Positions 7,914-15,864 of a DNA stretch of 44,420 nucleotides are shown piece by piece; the first letter of the stretch is position 1; the number at the start of each line of letters is the position of its first letter. The DNA comes from CAYLYU01 sp964501925. Its GTDB lineage: Bacteria; Pseudomonadota; Zetaproteobacteria; Mariprofundales; Mariprofundaceae. A program made the translations under genes and the position numbers. Location of the stretch: the NCBI GenBank assembly GCA_964501925.1, contig CAZCTM010000017.1, positions 1-44,420 on the forward strand. The letters are read 5' to 3'. Under the pieces are notes generated by a model. The model had not been told where the DNA came from, searched no databases, and was given only the letters and a program-made list of their open reading frames with translations.

Positions 7914-8387
7914 CTAGCGAAAATCCACGGGTCTGCATTGTCTTAAGGCCTCATATACGGCAATCCCGGCAGCCGTGGACAGGTTCAGGGAGCGCACAGG
8001 GGCATCGCCGCGCAGGGGGATTCGTATGCCGGTAATCTCATCCATGATTCCGGAGGGAAGCCCGGAGATCTCGGAACCAAACACCAGAACATCCCCCAGC
8101 CTGAATTTCACCTCCCAGAGAGAGCTTTTTCCTTTTGTGGATAGGGCAAACCAGCGTCGATGGTCGGCAAGGAAGGTCCGGACCTCCTGCCAGCCTGCAT
8201 GTTCGCGCACATCCAAATAGGGCCAGTAATCCAGCCCCGCCCGTCTTAGCTGACGGTCATCCAGGTGAAAACCGAGGGGATGAACCAGGTGCAATTGGCA
8301 ATGGGTGCAGGCGCACAGGCGAGCGATATTGCCCGTGTTTGGCGGGATTTGTGGCTGGTAGAGGACGATGTGAAGATGGGCTGACAT
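7914..8387 (-). CDS. trmL: tRNA (cytidine/uridine-2'-O-)-methyltransferase TrmL
   Basis: A SPOUT-fold methyltransferase that modifies the wobble nucleotide 34 in certain leucine tRNAs. The 157-residue length fits TrmL. The N-terminal VLYQPQIPPNTGNIARLCA is the family signature. The knot region that binds S-adenosylmethionine is seen as LVFGSEISGLP and the terminal RIPLRGDAPVRSLNLSTAAGIAVYE. The start is ATG at 8387. It lies 44 nt downstream of trxA on the same strand and may be co-transcribed with it. Confidence 0.95.
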   Translation of the reverse strand: MSAHLHIVLYQPQIPPNTGNIARLCACTHCQLHLVHPLGFHLDDRQLRRAGLDYWPYLDVREHAGWQEVRTFLADHRRWFALSTKGKSSLWEVKFRLGDVLVFGSEISGLPSGIMDEITGIRIPLRGDAPVRSLNLSTAAGIAVYEALRQCRPVDFR

Positions 8388-8431
8388 GCGTGCACGATGA
8401 CAGCGGATATCCCTACATCAGGAGGTTCAGC

Positions 8432-8767
8432 TCAGGTTATGTGTTCCTTGATGAATTCTGTCAGTTTGGCCTTGCTCATGGCACCCACTTTTGTACCCTG
8501 AACATTCCCGTCTCGAAACAGCATCAGGGTCGGAATGCCGCGGACGCCATATTTGCTGGGCGTGTTCGGATTATCATCAATATTGATCTTGGCAATGGTG
8601 ATTTTTCCCTCCATTTCCGAGGCAATCTCGTCCAGAAGCGGGGCGATCTGTTTGCATGGACCGCACCATGGCGCCCAGAAATCGACGAGAACCGCACCGG
8701 GGGCCTTGAGCACATTGGCCTCAAAGCTCTCATCGGTGACGTGAATGATATTGTTATTCGATGCCAT
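8432..8767 (-). CDS. trxA: Thioredoxin 1
   Basis: A 111-residue cytoplasmic disulfide reductase. The redox motif WCGPC is intact, with Cys35 and Cys38, and GIPTLMLFRDG carries the usual cis-proline. I chose the ATG at 8767 because thioredoxin homology begins at NIIHVTDESFE and a GAGGA lies just upstream on this strand. The frame extends another 50 codons, but that part has no thioredoxin character. It is transcribed divergently from the MidA-like gene across a 64-nt gap. Confidence 0.97.
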   Translation of the reverse strand: MASNNNIIHVTDESFEANVLKAPGAVLVDFWAPWCGPCKQIAPLLDEIASEMEGKITIAKINIDDNPNTPSKYGVRGIPTLMLFRDGNVQGTKVGAMSKAKLTEFIKEHIT

Positions 8768-8831
8768 GACGTATCCTCGCGCTTTATGAGTTAGTATTAA
8801 ACCGTAGTAGGGGGAATCAAAGGCGTCAACC

Positions 8832-9974
8832 ATGACTGACAGGAAATGGCAGCTGACGAGCATACTGCAAAGTCGGATCCGCAGAGCAGGCGGCTGGATT
8901 CCCTTTGATGGGTTCATGAATGCAGCGCTCTACGAACCCGGGCTGGGCTATTACGAGAGCCAACAGGCCTTTGGTGAGCGTGGGGATTTTGTTACGGCAA
9001 GCTCCATGGGGCGCTGGCTTTCACTCGCGCTGATGGATTTGATTGACTGGGGATGGCGCCGCCTTGGTTCTCCCGATAGCTGGTGCCTGATCGAACAGGG
9101 CGGGGGAGACGGACGGCTGCTGGTGGATCTGGTTCAACTGGTGCGTGAGCGTGGCTTGAGGGAACCTGCACAGGTGATTGCCGTGGAAGCCAGTGAGCAT
9201 ATGCGTGAGCGCCAGCGAGAAAACTATGATCTGGCCGGTATCGAGGTAAAACAGGTTGCCAGACTGAGTGATGTTGACAGATGTGAGAACGGCCTGATGT
9301 TCTGCAATGAACTTCTGGATGCCATGCCTGTCCGCTGCTTCGAATATGCGGGTGAAAAGTTATACGAACGTGGTGTGATCAACGCCGGAGAAGGGTTTGG
9401 CTGGCAGAGGGGACCGGAAGTGACGGTGGGTGGGCCACGCATCCCGGAGGACATCAGATCCGGATGGACCGAGGGGTACATCAGCGAATGGAACCCCGGA
9501 CTTGAGAACTGGCAGCGGGAAGTGGCGTCTGCGATCGGGAGAGGGTATATCTTCTGCGTGGATTACGGTTACCCCCGGAAGGAGTACTATCGGCCCCAGC
9601 GGCGTGAGGGCACCCTTCTTGCGCACAGCGGGCACCGGACGCGTGAGGATGTCCTGACCGATCCCGGAAGCATGGATATCACCGCTCATGTCGATTTCAG
9701 CGCCCTGCGGCTGGCGGGCATTGAACACGGTCTCTTGCCGGTCACGTTCATGTCCCAGGGTGCATGGCTGGCTCAAAGCCCTTCCGTGCAAGAATGGATA
9801 GAAAACATGGCCGCATCCCCCGATCAGTATCTGGATGAAATGTCACATCTCAAGAGGTTGATGTTGCCGTTTGGCATGGGAGAGATCTTCAAGCTGTATG
9901 TTCAGGCCAGTCATGCCCCTGTGGATGCGCCTCCTTATCTTTCCAGGTTCAATCGGCTGGATGCCCTGGCCTAG
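8832..9974 (+). CDS. MidA/NDUFAF7-family SAM-dependent methyltransferase
   Basis: A 380-residue protein of the family (COG1565) whose mitochondrial member NDUFAF7 methylates an arginine of a complex I subunit. Visible family features are the N-terminal PFDGFMNAALYEPGLGYY, the GDFVTASSMG stretch and the SAM-binding IEQGGGDGRLLVDL. The FCNELLDAMPVRCFE segment, the FCVDYGYPRKEYY stretch and a late GTLLAHSGHR also fit the family. Bacterial substrates are poorly known. The start is ATG at 8832, inside the short divergent region with trxA. No complex I genes are in this window, so context gives no substrate. Confidence 0.85.
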   Translation: MTDRKWQLTSILQSRIRRAGGWIPFDGFMNAALYEPGLGYYESQQAFGERGDFVTASSMGRWLSLALMDLIDWGWRRLGSPDSWCLIEQGGGDGRLLVDLVQLVRERGLREPAQVIAVEASEHMRERQRENYDLAGIEVKQVARLSDVDRCENGLMFCNELLDAMPVRCFEYAGEKLYERGVINAGEGFGWQRGPEVTVGGPRIPEDIRSGWTEGYISEWNPGLENWQREVASAIGRGYIFCVDYGYPRKEYYRPQRREGTLLAHSGHRTREDVLTDPGSMDITAHVDFSALRLAGIEHGLLPVTFMSQGAWLAQSPSVQEWIENMAASPDQYLDEMSHLKRLMLPFGMGEIFKLYVQASHAPVDAPPYLSRFNRLDALA

Positions 9975-10136
9975 GCGCCTGTCGGACGTATGAGAAACCT
10001 ACTGCGCGGCAGGGAAAGCGGCCCAAAATGTCCCGATTTATCGTTACATAGTTGCCACTGTGCGCCTCAAAATCATGCCATTTTGATCTCGCTTCCCCAC
10101 CTGCTCGCTACGATGACCCTGGGTCCGACAGGCTCC
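9974..10136. mobile_element. MITE-like non-coding element with terminal inverted repeats
   Basis: The 189-base gap before the next gene is almost filled by a segment bounded by perfect 11-base inverted repeats, GCCTGTCGGAC at 9977-9987 and GTCCGACAGGC at 10123-10133. Three more paired bases lie outside these after a single mismatch. Inside is a small hairpin, TCAAAAT ... ATTTTGA. There is no open frame. The size (about 160 bases) and layout fit a miniature inverted-repeat element. No target-site duplication is obvious. Confidence 0.5.
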
Positions 10137-10163
10137 TGGCTTTTAAGAGATCTTCCCGGGTAA

Positions 10164-11417
10164 ATGCAGGATCGAATTCTGGAGGGTCGGGCCGAACGTT
10201 TGCTGCCGGGCGGTGAGACAACGGTCAGATGCGGAAACATGATCTATCTGGTTGCCAATGTCCTGCCCGGTGAAAGAATCATCTTCCGCGATCAGGGGAG
10301 GCGACGTGGCGCCTTCAGGGGGGAGCTCGTCGAGGTGCTTGACGCCTCCAGCCATCGTGTTCCGGCCCCCTGTCCTTATGCGGCCGGCTGCGGTGGATGC
10401 TCCCTGCAATTTCTGGACAGGGGCCAACATGCTGAAGTCAAGTCCCGATGGGTTCGGGATGCCTTTTCGTCACTGATGGGGTCCTCTGCCGACTGGCTGC
10501 CTGTCACATCCCCGCCACGGATCGGGCTAAGGAGGAAGGTTCGCTGGCATCGTGGCGAGGATGAGCAGGGCTGCCATCTGGGATTCAGGGCGCGCGCCGG
10601 GAAGAGGGTCGTTCGGCACCGGCAATGCATGCTCCTGCTGCCGTCACTGAATGAACTTCGCATGGCGCTTGAACCCTGTGTTTCCAGAGAGGTTGACGGG
10701 GTTTCAATGATCGGACTGGCTGACGGCATCCATGTTATTCTGGAGACGGGAACGGAAACCCGGCCGGAACTGCCTGACGGGTTACTGGACAGGAAGGCGA
10801 CTCAGTGGTGGTGGCGAACGGGCGAATGGATCCTTCCATTAAGGAGGCGTAAGCTGGAGTTTCACGATCATCTCCTCCTTGCCGAGGATTTGATAATGGC
10901 GTTGCAGATCGGTCCGGGCGACTTTGTCCAGGCCGATAGCCTTATTAACAGCGAGATGATTCAGCAGGTGCGGGTTTGGTCCGGTCATGCCCGCAGGCTT
11001 GTGGACCTTTTTGCCGGCGCGGGCAATTTTTCACTGCCCCTTGCGGCACAGGGCCTTGAAGTGACCGGAGCGGATATCCGTTCCGCGAGTGTTCAGGCTG
11101 CCAACGCCAATGCCCGCAGGCTGGGCGTTAACGCCTGTTATCATGTGGCCGACCTGCTGGGAGATTTTGATCCGGCTCCTTTTGCGGGTGCTGATGTGCT
11201 GATTCTTGATCCACCCCGTAAGGGGGCAAGGCGAGTATGCGAGTCCATGAATGCACTGCTGCCTCAAAGGATCATCATGATATCCTGCAATATCGCATCC
11301 GGTGCCCGTGACGGCAGAATTCTGGCAAAACAGGGGTACCGTCTGCGTGCCTTGAGGGCACTGGATCTGTTTTCCTACAGTGGCCACGTGGAGGCCATGA
11401 GTCTTTGGACAAGGTAG
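10164..11417 (+). CDS. rlmD: RlmD/TrmA-family 23S rRNA (uracil-5-)-methyltransferase
   Basis: It methylates C5 of a uridine in RNA, probably 23S rRNA. The N-terminal ~60 residues look like a TRAM RNA-binding domain. An iron-sulfur cysteine cluster follows, as CPYAAGCGGC, with a further Cys in HRQCM. The methyltransferase domain has DLFAGAGNFSLPLA (SAM binding), ILDPPRKGA and the catalytic-Cys motif MISCNIASGARD near the end. The length of 417 residues matches RlmD/RumA. RlmC and TrmA are alternatives, but the TRAM domain plus Fe-S motif favours RlmD. The ATG at 10164 has only a weak ribosome binding site. It ends 5 nt before the binding-protein gene. Confidence 0.85.
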   Translation: MQDRILEGRAERLLPGGETTVRCGNMIYLVANVLPGERIIFRDQGRRRGAFRGELVEVLDASSHRVPAPCPYAAGCGGCSLQFLDRGQHAEVKSRWVRDAFSSLMGSSADWLPVTSPPRIGLRRKVRWHRGEDEQGCHLGFRARAGKRVVRHRQCMLLLPSLNELRMALEPCVSREVDGVSMIGLADGIHVILETGTETRPELPDGLLDRKATQWWWRTGEWILPLRRRKLEFHDHLLLAEDLIMALQIGPGDFVQADSLINSEMIQQVRVWSGHARRLVDLFAGAGNFSLPLAAQGLEVTGADIRSASVQAANANARRLGVNACYHVADLLGDFDPAPFAGADVLILDPPRKGARRVCESMNALLPQRIIMISCNIASGARDGRILAKQGYRLRALRALDLFSYSGHVEAMSLWTR

Positions 11418-11422
11418 GCGAT

Positions 11423-12931
11423 ATGCTCAGAACATCTTTCCTGATCCTGACCATGTTCTGTGCCGCCTGTTCCGGTGAGCAACCGGCCACCGGCGAACTC
11501 CGCGTCGGTCTTTCCCAGCCGCCGATGAGTCTTGATCCGCGTTTTGCGACGGATGCCGCCTCCCACCGGATTCAGGAACTCATCCATCGCGGACTTGTGC
11601 GTCTGGATGACCACTTTCTTCCCCAGCCCGATCTTGCCAGGACATGGGATCACCCGGATCCTGTCACCTGGCATTTCATCCTTCGGGATAACATCCGTTT
11701 TCATGACGGATCAAGGCTGACAGCGATGGATGTGGTGGCTACTCTCAAGTCAATCCTGGATCCGAAGCTGGCCAGTCCCCTGCGGGCCGGGTTTGGCTCC
11801 ATCAAGTCCATTGAGGCCAGTTCCGATACGGAGCTTACCATTCATCTGCATGAGCCGGATGCGTCGATTCTGACCCGTCTGAGCCTTGGCATACTTCCTG
11901 CCCGCCTGGCATCACTCCCCCAGTCCGCAAAGGAAACGACCGGCTGTGGGCCTTTTCGTCTGCATCACTGGGACCAGAACGGCCTGGTCCTGGAACGTGT
12001 TTCTTCAGCCGGAAAAAATTCATTCAGGCGGATACGGTTTCTGACAGTAAAGGATCCTGTGACTCGGTGCCTGAAGCTTGCGCGCGGTGAAATTGACTTC
12101 ACCCAGAATGACCTCCCGCCGGCCCTGCTCGGATACCTTCACGGGCAGCCCCACCTGGATATCCGGACGACACCTTCCACCACCTTCAGCTATATTGGCA
12201 TCAATCTGCATGATCCCTATCTGAGCCATGTCCGTGTCCGCCGGGCCCTGGCCATGGCGCTGGACAGGAAAAAACTGAAGAAGGCGCTGCTCAATGATCT
12301 TCCCGTGTTGGCTGAAACCGTCCTGACCCCTTCACACTGGGCGACGACGTCCTTGCCTCGCATTCCCTTTGATCCCGAAGCCGCAGAATCCATGCTCGAT
12401 GCGGAAGGTTTCAAGCGGGGGCCGGACGGGGTGCGTTTCCACCTCAACTACCGGACCAGCACCGATCCAACCAGACTGCGCCTGGTGACGGCAATCGCAT
12501 CCCAGTGGGAAAAGATTGGTGTGCGCATCAGGATCGAATCGATGGAGTGGGGGGGCTTTTACGCCCGCATCAAGAGAGGGGACTTTCAATTGTTTTCTCT
12601 GGCATGGGTCAGCATCCGGGATCCGGATATCTACCGCTGGATCCTTCACTCGAGCATGTGGCCGCCGGCAGGCGCAAACAGGGGACGCTATGCCAATCCC
12701 CAGGTGGATTCCTGGCTGGATCAGGCCAAACACTCGGAAAGCCGGGAGGAGAGGAAGAGGCTCTATGCCCGGGTCCAGAAGCAGATGATGAAGGACATGG
12801 TGTATATCCCCCTGTGGTATGAGCCCGTCATTGCGGTATCCGGCCCAAGGCTCAAGGGATTTCGACCGGCTCCCGATGGAAGTCTTCTGGGCCTCCTTCA
12901 GGCGGACTTTTCCGGCAGCGGCCAGATATAA
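11423..12931 (+). CDS. Peptide/oligopeptide-type ABC transporter substrate-binding lipoprotein
   Basis: A family 5 (DppA/OppA-type) extracellular solute-binding protein of 502 residues. The N-terminus is a lipoprotein signal ending CAAC, with Cys16 as the likely lipidation site. Family landmarks follow: LDPRFATDAASHRIQELIH, HFILRDNIRFHDGSRLTAMDV, GPFRLHHW, and VRRALAMALDRKKL. I start it at the ATG at 11423, which gives the clean signal peptide and has AAGGTAGG upstream. The frame also opens at a TTG at 11405. No permease or ATPase genes are next to it, so it is either an orphan or works with a transporter elsewhere. The ligand is unknown. Confidence 0.88.
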   Translation: MLRTSFLILTMFCAACSGEQPATGELRVGLSQPPMSLDPRFATDAASHRIQELIHRGLVRLDDHFLPQPDLARTWDHPDPVTWHFILRDNIRFHDGSRLTAMDVVATLKSILDPKLASPLRAGFGSIKSIEASSDTELTIHLHEPDASILTRLSLGILPARLASLPQSAKETTGCGPFRLHHWDQNGLVLERVSSAGKNSFRRIRFLTVKDPVTRCLKLARGEIDFTQNDLPPALLGYLHGQPHLDIRTTPSTTFSYIGINLHDPYLSHVRVRRALAMALDRKKLKKALLNDLPVLAETVLTPSHWATTSLPRIPFDPEAAESMLDAEGFKRGPDGVRFHLNYRTSTDPTRLRLVTAIASQWEKIGVRIRIESMEWGGFYARIKRGDFQLFSLAWVSIRDPDIYRWILHSSMWPPAGANRGRYANPQVDSWLDQAKHSESREERKRLYARVQKQMMKDMVYIPLWYEPVIAVSGPRLKGFRPAPDGSLLGLLQADFSGSGQI

Positions 12932-13223
12932 CGGGCTTCCCGCTATTTTTGACGATTTCATGCCAGTTGAGAATACGAACGGGATAGGCCCGTGCCTGCC
13001 CGTTGATCACCAGTCCCAAAACCCTGTCGTTGCCCATCAGCCACCGGTTCGCTGCTTTTCCGGACTCCATGGCCGGATCCGTGAGGGCGGGGATGCCGTC
13101 CCTGGGCGGCCCGCCCGGCACGATTTCATCGACAGGGACAAGGCCTGGATTCAGGCTGAAACCGGAAAGCATCAGCCATGAAACCCAGCCGCACACCCCG
13201 ATCCTGAAAATCGCGCCGTTCAA
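12932..13223 (-). pseudogene. 5' fragment of a DUF3179-family protein
   Basis: The TTG at 13223 has a good ribosome binding site (GGAGGTGAGCA) and is followed by a signal-peptide-like stretch. Then comes the DUF3179 N-terminus: VPVDEIVPGGPPRDGIPAL, VLGLVINGQARAYP, and ILNWHEIV. The family then continues with a cysteine-containing TYCPLC region and is about three times longer. Here the homology stops after about 95-100 residues, exactly where the convergent binding-protein gene ends. The frame only runs on as antisense of that gene. It is a truncated remnant, probably left by a deletion. Confidence 0.75.
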
Positions 13224-13275
13224 TGCTCACCTCCGAACTTCCTTTTGCCTATCTGTCGGCAGGATGAGCGCGGGA

Positions 13276-14055
13276 TTACATGGCCTTGAAGGACTCCCGG
13301 GAATCGGAACCGGGAAGCGTGAGAATCTCCACCCCATGAGGGGTGACGGCGAGCGTGTGTTCGAACTGGGCTGAAAGGGATCTGTCGCGGGTGACCACTG
13401 TCCATCCGTCGTTTAGGACCTTCACGGCATATTTGCCAAGGTTTACCATGGGTTCGATGGTGAACACCATGCCTTCCCTGATCTCCATGCCGGTGCCGGG
13501 TTTGCCGAAATGCATGACCTGCGGTTCTTCATGAAAATTGCGTCCGATACCGTGCCCGCAGTAATCGCGGACCACGGAGCACCTTTCGGATTCGACGTAT
13601 TGCTGAATCGCGTGGCCGATGTCGCCAAGGGTGGCGCCCGGTCTGACCTGCTCGATGCCGATTTCGAGCGCGCGTCGGGCAACCTCGGTCACCTTCCTCG
13701 CCTTGATGGACGGCTTGCCCACATAGAAGGTTTTGCTGATATCCCCGTGAAATCCGTGCAGGTAGACGGTGACGTCCACGTTGATGATGTCGCCGCTTTT
13801 CAGTTTTTTTGGTCCGGGGATGCCGTGACAGACCACATGGTTGACAGAGGTGCAAACGGATTTGGGGAAGCCACGATAGTTCAGTGGCGATGGATAGGCG
13901 TCCCTGGATACAATGTAGTCGTGACAAATGCGATTGATCTCCTCTGTGGTGATGCCGGGTCTGATGTGTTCCTCGATCATGACCAGGACATCGGCCGCCA
14001 TGCGGCAGGCCGGTCGCATCTGTTCGATTTCCTCGGGTGTCTTGATATGAACCAT
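13276..14055 (-). CDS. map: Methionine aminopeptidase type I
   Basis: It removes the initiator methionine from nascent proteins. The 260-residue protein has the pita-bread-fold metal ligands: two Asp in NVDVTVYLHGFHGDISKTF, His in CGHGIGRNFHEEP, Glu in FTIEPMV and Glu in QFEHTLAV. The substrate-positioning CHGIPGPKKL is also present. I place the start at 14055 because MVHIKTPEEIEQMR is the usual N-terminus and GAAGGAGACAGG lies just before it. The frame continues upstream for 90 codons without family character. It is divergent from aat with a 65-nt gap. The usual neighbours rpsB or rpmJ are absent. Confidence 0.96.
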   Translation of the reverse strand: MVHIKTPEEIEQMRPACRMAADVLVMIEEHIRPGITTEEINRICHDYIVSRDAYPSPLNYRGFPKSVCTSVNHVVCHGIPGPKKLKSGDIINVDVTVYLHGFHGDISKTFYVGKPSIKARKVTEVARRALEIGIEQVRPGATLGDIGHAIQQYVESERCSVVRDYCGHGIGRNFHEEPQVMHFGKPGTGMEIREGMVFTIEPMVNLGKYAVKVLNDGWTVVTRDRSLSAQFEHTLAVTPHGVEILTLPGSDSRESFKAM

Positions 14056-14120
14056 CCTGTCTCCTTCAGGGCTGGAGATATTCATGTTGGCGTCATCGGA
14101 TTGCAAGCAGTGGTTGCGAT

Positions 14121-14759
14121 GTGACTGATCGGGTGATCTTCCCGGACCCGGAAAATGCGACGCCGGAGGGTCTTCTGGCTGCCGGGGGCAATCTGGCCCC
14201 CGAGACCCTGCTTGCGGCGTATCGACAGGGGGTTTTCCCCTGGTACGATCGGGCCGGCGGACCGGTTCTCTGGTGGTCTCCCGATCCCCGGATGGTGCTT
14301 TTCCCGAATGAGTTTCACGTTTCACGCAGGTTGAGGCGTCGCATCCGGCAGGCCCGTTATCAAGTGACCGAGGACCTCGCCTTCAGGGAGGTGATAGAGG
14401 GATGTGCCGCTCCCCGGAAGGGTGGAAAGGGGACCTGGATCCATCCGGAAATGATCGATGCCTATGTCTGCCTGCATGATCTTGGCTACGCCCACTCTGT
14501 CGAGATCTGGGAGGGTGGGCGGCTTGCCGGAGGGATCTATGGCCTGCATCTGGGCAGGGCCTGGTTTGCCGAATCCATGTTCTCCAGACGCACGGACGCC
14601 TCAAAGATCGCCCTGCATCACCTGGCAAGCAAGGCCAGGCGTGAGGACTGGCTGCTGATCGACTGTCAGTTCTACACGGATCACCTGGCCAGCCTCGGGG
14701 CCCGTGAGATCCCCCGTCAGGAATATCTGGAATGGCTTGATCTGGCGATGGACGAATGA
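14121..14759 (+). CDS. aat: Leucyl/phenylalanyl-tRNA-protein transferase
   Basis: It adds Leu or Phe to the N-terminus of proteins with exposed Lys or Arg, marking them for ClpAP through the N-end rule. The 212 residues hold the family signatures GLLAAGGNLAPETLLAAYRQG, FPWYDRAGGPVLWWSPDPR, GTWIHPEMIDAY and GIYGLHLGRAWFAESMFS. The DCQFYTDHLASLGA region lies near the C-terminus. The start is GTG at 14121 with no strong ribosome binding site. No clpA or infA is adjacent here. Confidence 0.96.
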   Translation: MTDRVIFPDPENATPEGLLAAGGNLAPETLLAAYRQGVFPWYDRAGGPVLWWSPDPRMVLFPNEFHVSRRLRRRIRQARYQVTEDLAFREVIEGCAAPRKGGKGTWIHPEMIDAYVCLHDLGYAHSVEIWEGGRLAGGIYGLHLGRAWFAESMFSRRTDASKIALHHLASKARREDWLLIDCQFYTDHLASLGAREIPRQEYLEWLDLAMDE

Positions 14760-14763
14760 TTCA

Positions 14764-14784
14764 GATCATGCCTCTGCCATGATC
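14764..14784. terminator. Hairpin between convergent aat and dapF
   Basis: GATCATG at 14764-14770 pairs with CATGATC at 14778-14784 across a 7-nt loop. It lies in the 23-nt space between two converging genes and touches the dapF stop. It lacks a T-run, so it is only a possible bidirectional terminator. Confidence 0.25.
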
Positions 14785-15511
14785 AGGATTCATCCGGCTT
14801 CTCGCCGAGCTCATATTGGCCGGCAAACACGGTCCTGACCTCTCCTTCAAGGACAAGGTCCTTCATGGTGCCTGAAATGCGGACTTCCCCGCCGGGCATG
14901 TGAATGTTCAGGGGGTGCTGGTGCTTCTCGCTTGACCAGATGGCGGCAGCAACGGCGCAGGCCCCTGTCCCGCAGGCGGGTGTATGGCCGACCCCGCGTT
15001 CGATAATGTCCACATAGACATCATCGCCAATCCTGCCACTGACGATCTCGATATTCCGGTCATGGGGAAATTCCTCGGTGGCCTCGAAAAAAACCCGATG
15101 AGGGTTGCCCATGTCAACGTCGATGTGAGCCCTGGCAGTCTCGAGAATGCGGGCAGCGCCCATGTGGACACGAAGACCGTTTTCTCCCTTCTCTACAAGG
15201 ACCTTTCGGTCATTCAGCCTTATATGTACAGAACTTGCGTCTGTTTCCTCAAGTAATATCTTGCCTACGCAGCGAAGGCCGTTGCCGCAGTTTTCCGCTT
15301 CGGAACCATCGTTGTTGAAGATGCGCATAAAGGCATCGGCCTCCTTGTCCGGCATGAGGATGAGCACCTGATCGCAGCCAATGCCGTAACGCCTTTCGGC
15401 AATCGTTCTGATGAATGCCCTGTTCGGCTCCGGCAGTTTGTGTTTGCGGCCATCCAGGATCACGAAATCATTGCCCTGGGCGTGCATCTTGATGAAGGGA
15501 AGAATGGTCAT
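14783..15511 (-). CDS. dapF: Diaminopimelate epimerase (compact form)
   Basis: It interconverts LL- and meso-diaminopimelate for lysine and peptidoglycan synthesis. Both active-site cysteines are present, in ENCGNGLRC and ACGTGACA. KMHAQGNDFVILD and VDMGNPHRV are clear family segments. At 242 residues it is about 30 residues shorter than usual. The loss seems to lie mostly just before MGNPH and in the linker after it, as the catalytic segments are complete. Its ATG overlaps the queF stop (ATGA), so it is the last gene of a dapE-queF-dapF operon. It is likely functional. Confidence 0.94.
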   Translation of the reverse strand: MTILPFIKMHAQGNDFVILDGRKHKLPEPNRAFIRTIAERRYGIGCDQVLILMPDKEADAFMRIFNNDGSEAENCGNGLRCVGKILLEETDASSVHIRLNDRKVLVEKGENGLRVHMGAARILETARAHIDVDMGNPHRVFFEATEEFPHDRNIEIVSGRIGDDVYVDIIERGVGHTPACGTGACAVAAAIWSSEKHQHPLNIHMPGGEVRISGTMKDLVLEGEVRTVFAGQYELGEKPDES

Positions 15512-15861
15512 TTTTCATGTTCCACGATAACGGTTGTATAGAGGCCGCCACGAACGTTGAATTTTGCCTCCACGCGCAGTTTTCGCGGCTCAAGCAAGCG
15601 GATCAGGTCATCGGCAATCATGTTGGTCACCTTTTCATGAAAATGGCCCTCGTCACGGAAGCTCCAGATGTACTGTTTCAGTGACTTCAACTCCACGCAT
15701 CGTTTGTCCGGCGTGTAGTCAATCGTGATGATGGCGAAATCCGGCTGTCCTGTTTTGGGGCAGAGACAGGTGAACTCGGGGCACTCGATGTGGATGTTGT
15801 AATCCCGCTCGGGATTCGGATTGGCAAAGGTCTCCATCTCCCTGGAAGGTGTAAGTGGCAT
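15508..15861 (-). CDS. queF: NADPH-dependent 7-cyano-7-deazaguanine reductase (type I QueF)
   Basis: It reduces preQ0 to preQ1 in queuosine synthesis. At 117 residues it is the short, single-domain type I enzyme. The nucleophilic cysteine sits in the FTCLCPKTGQPDFA motif. The QueF signature ELKSLKQYIWSFRDEGHFHE follows. Type I QueF is related in fold to GTP cyclohydrolase I, but the signature and the missing zinc ligands favour QueF. The ATG at 15861 is 3 nt from the dapE stop. Its presence between two lysine genes looks like a chance operon partnership. The later queuosine gene queG is at 38310-39464. Confidence 0.93.
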   Translation of the reverse strand: MPLTPSREMETFANPNPERDYNIHIECPEFTCLCPKTGQPDFAIITIDYTPDKRCVELKSLKQYIWSFRDEGHFHEKVTNMIADDLIRLLEPRKLRVEAKFNVRGGLYTTVIVEHEK

Positions 15862-15864
15862 GTT

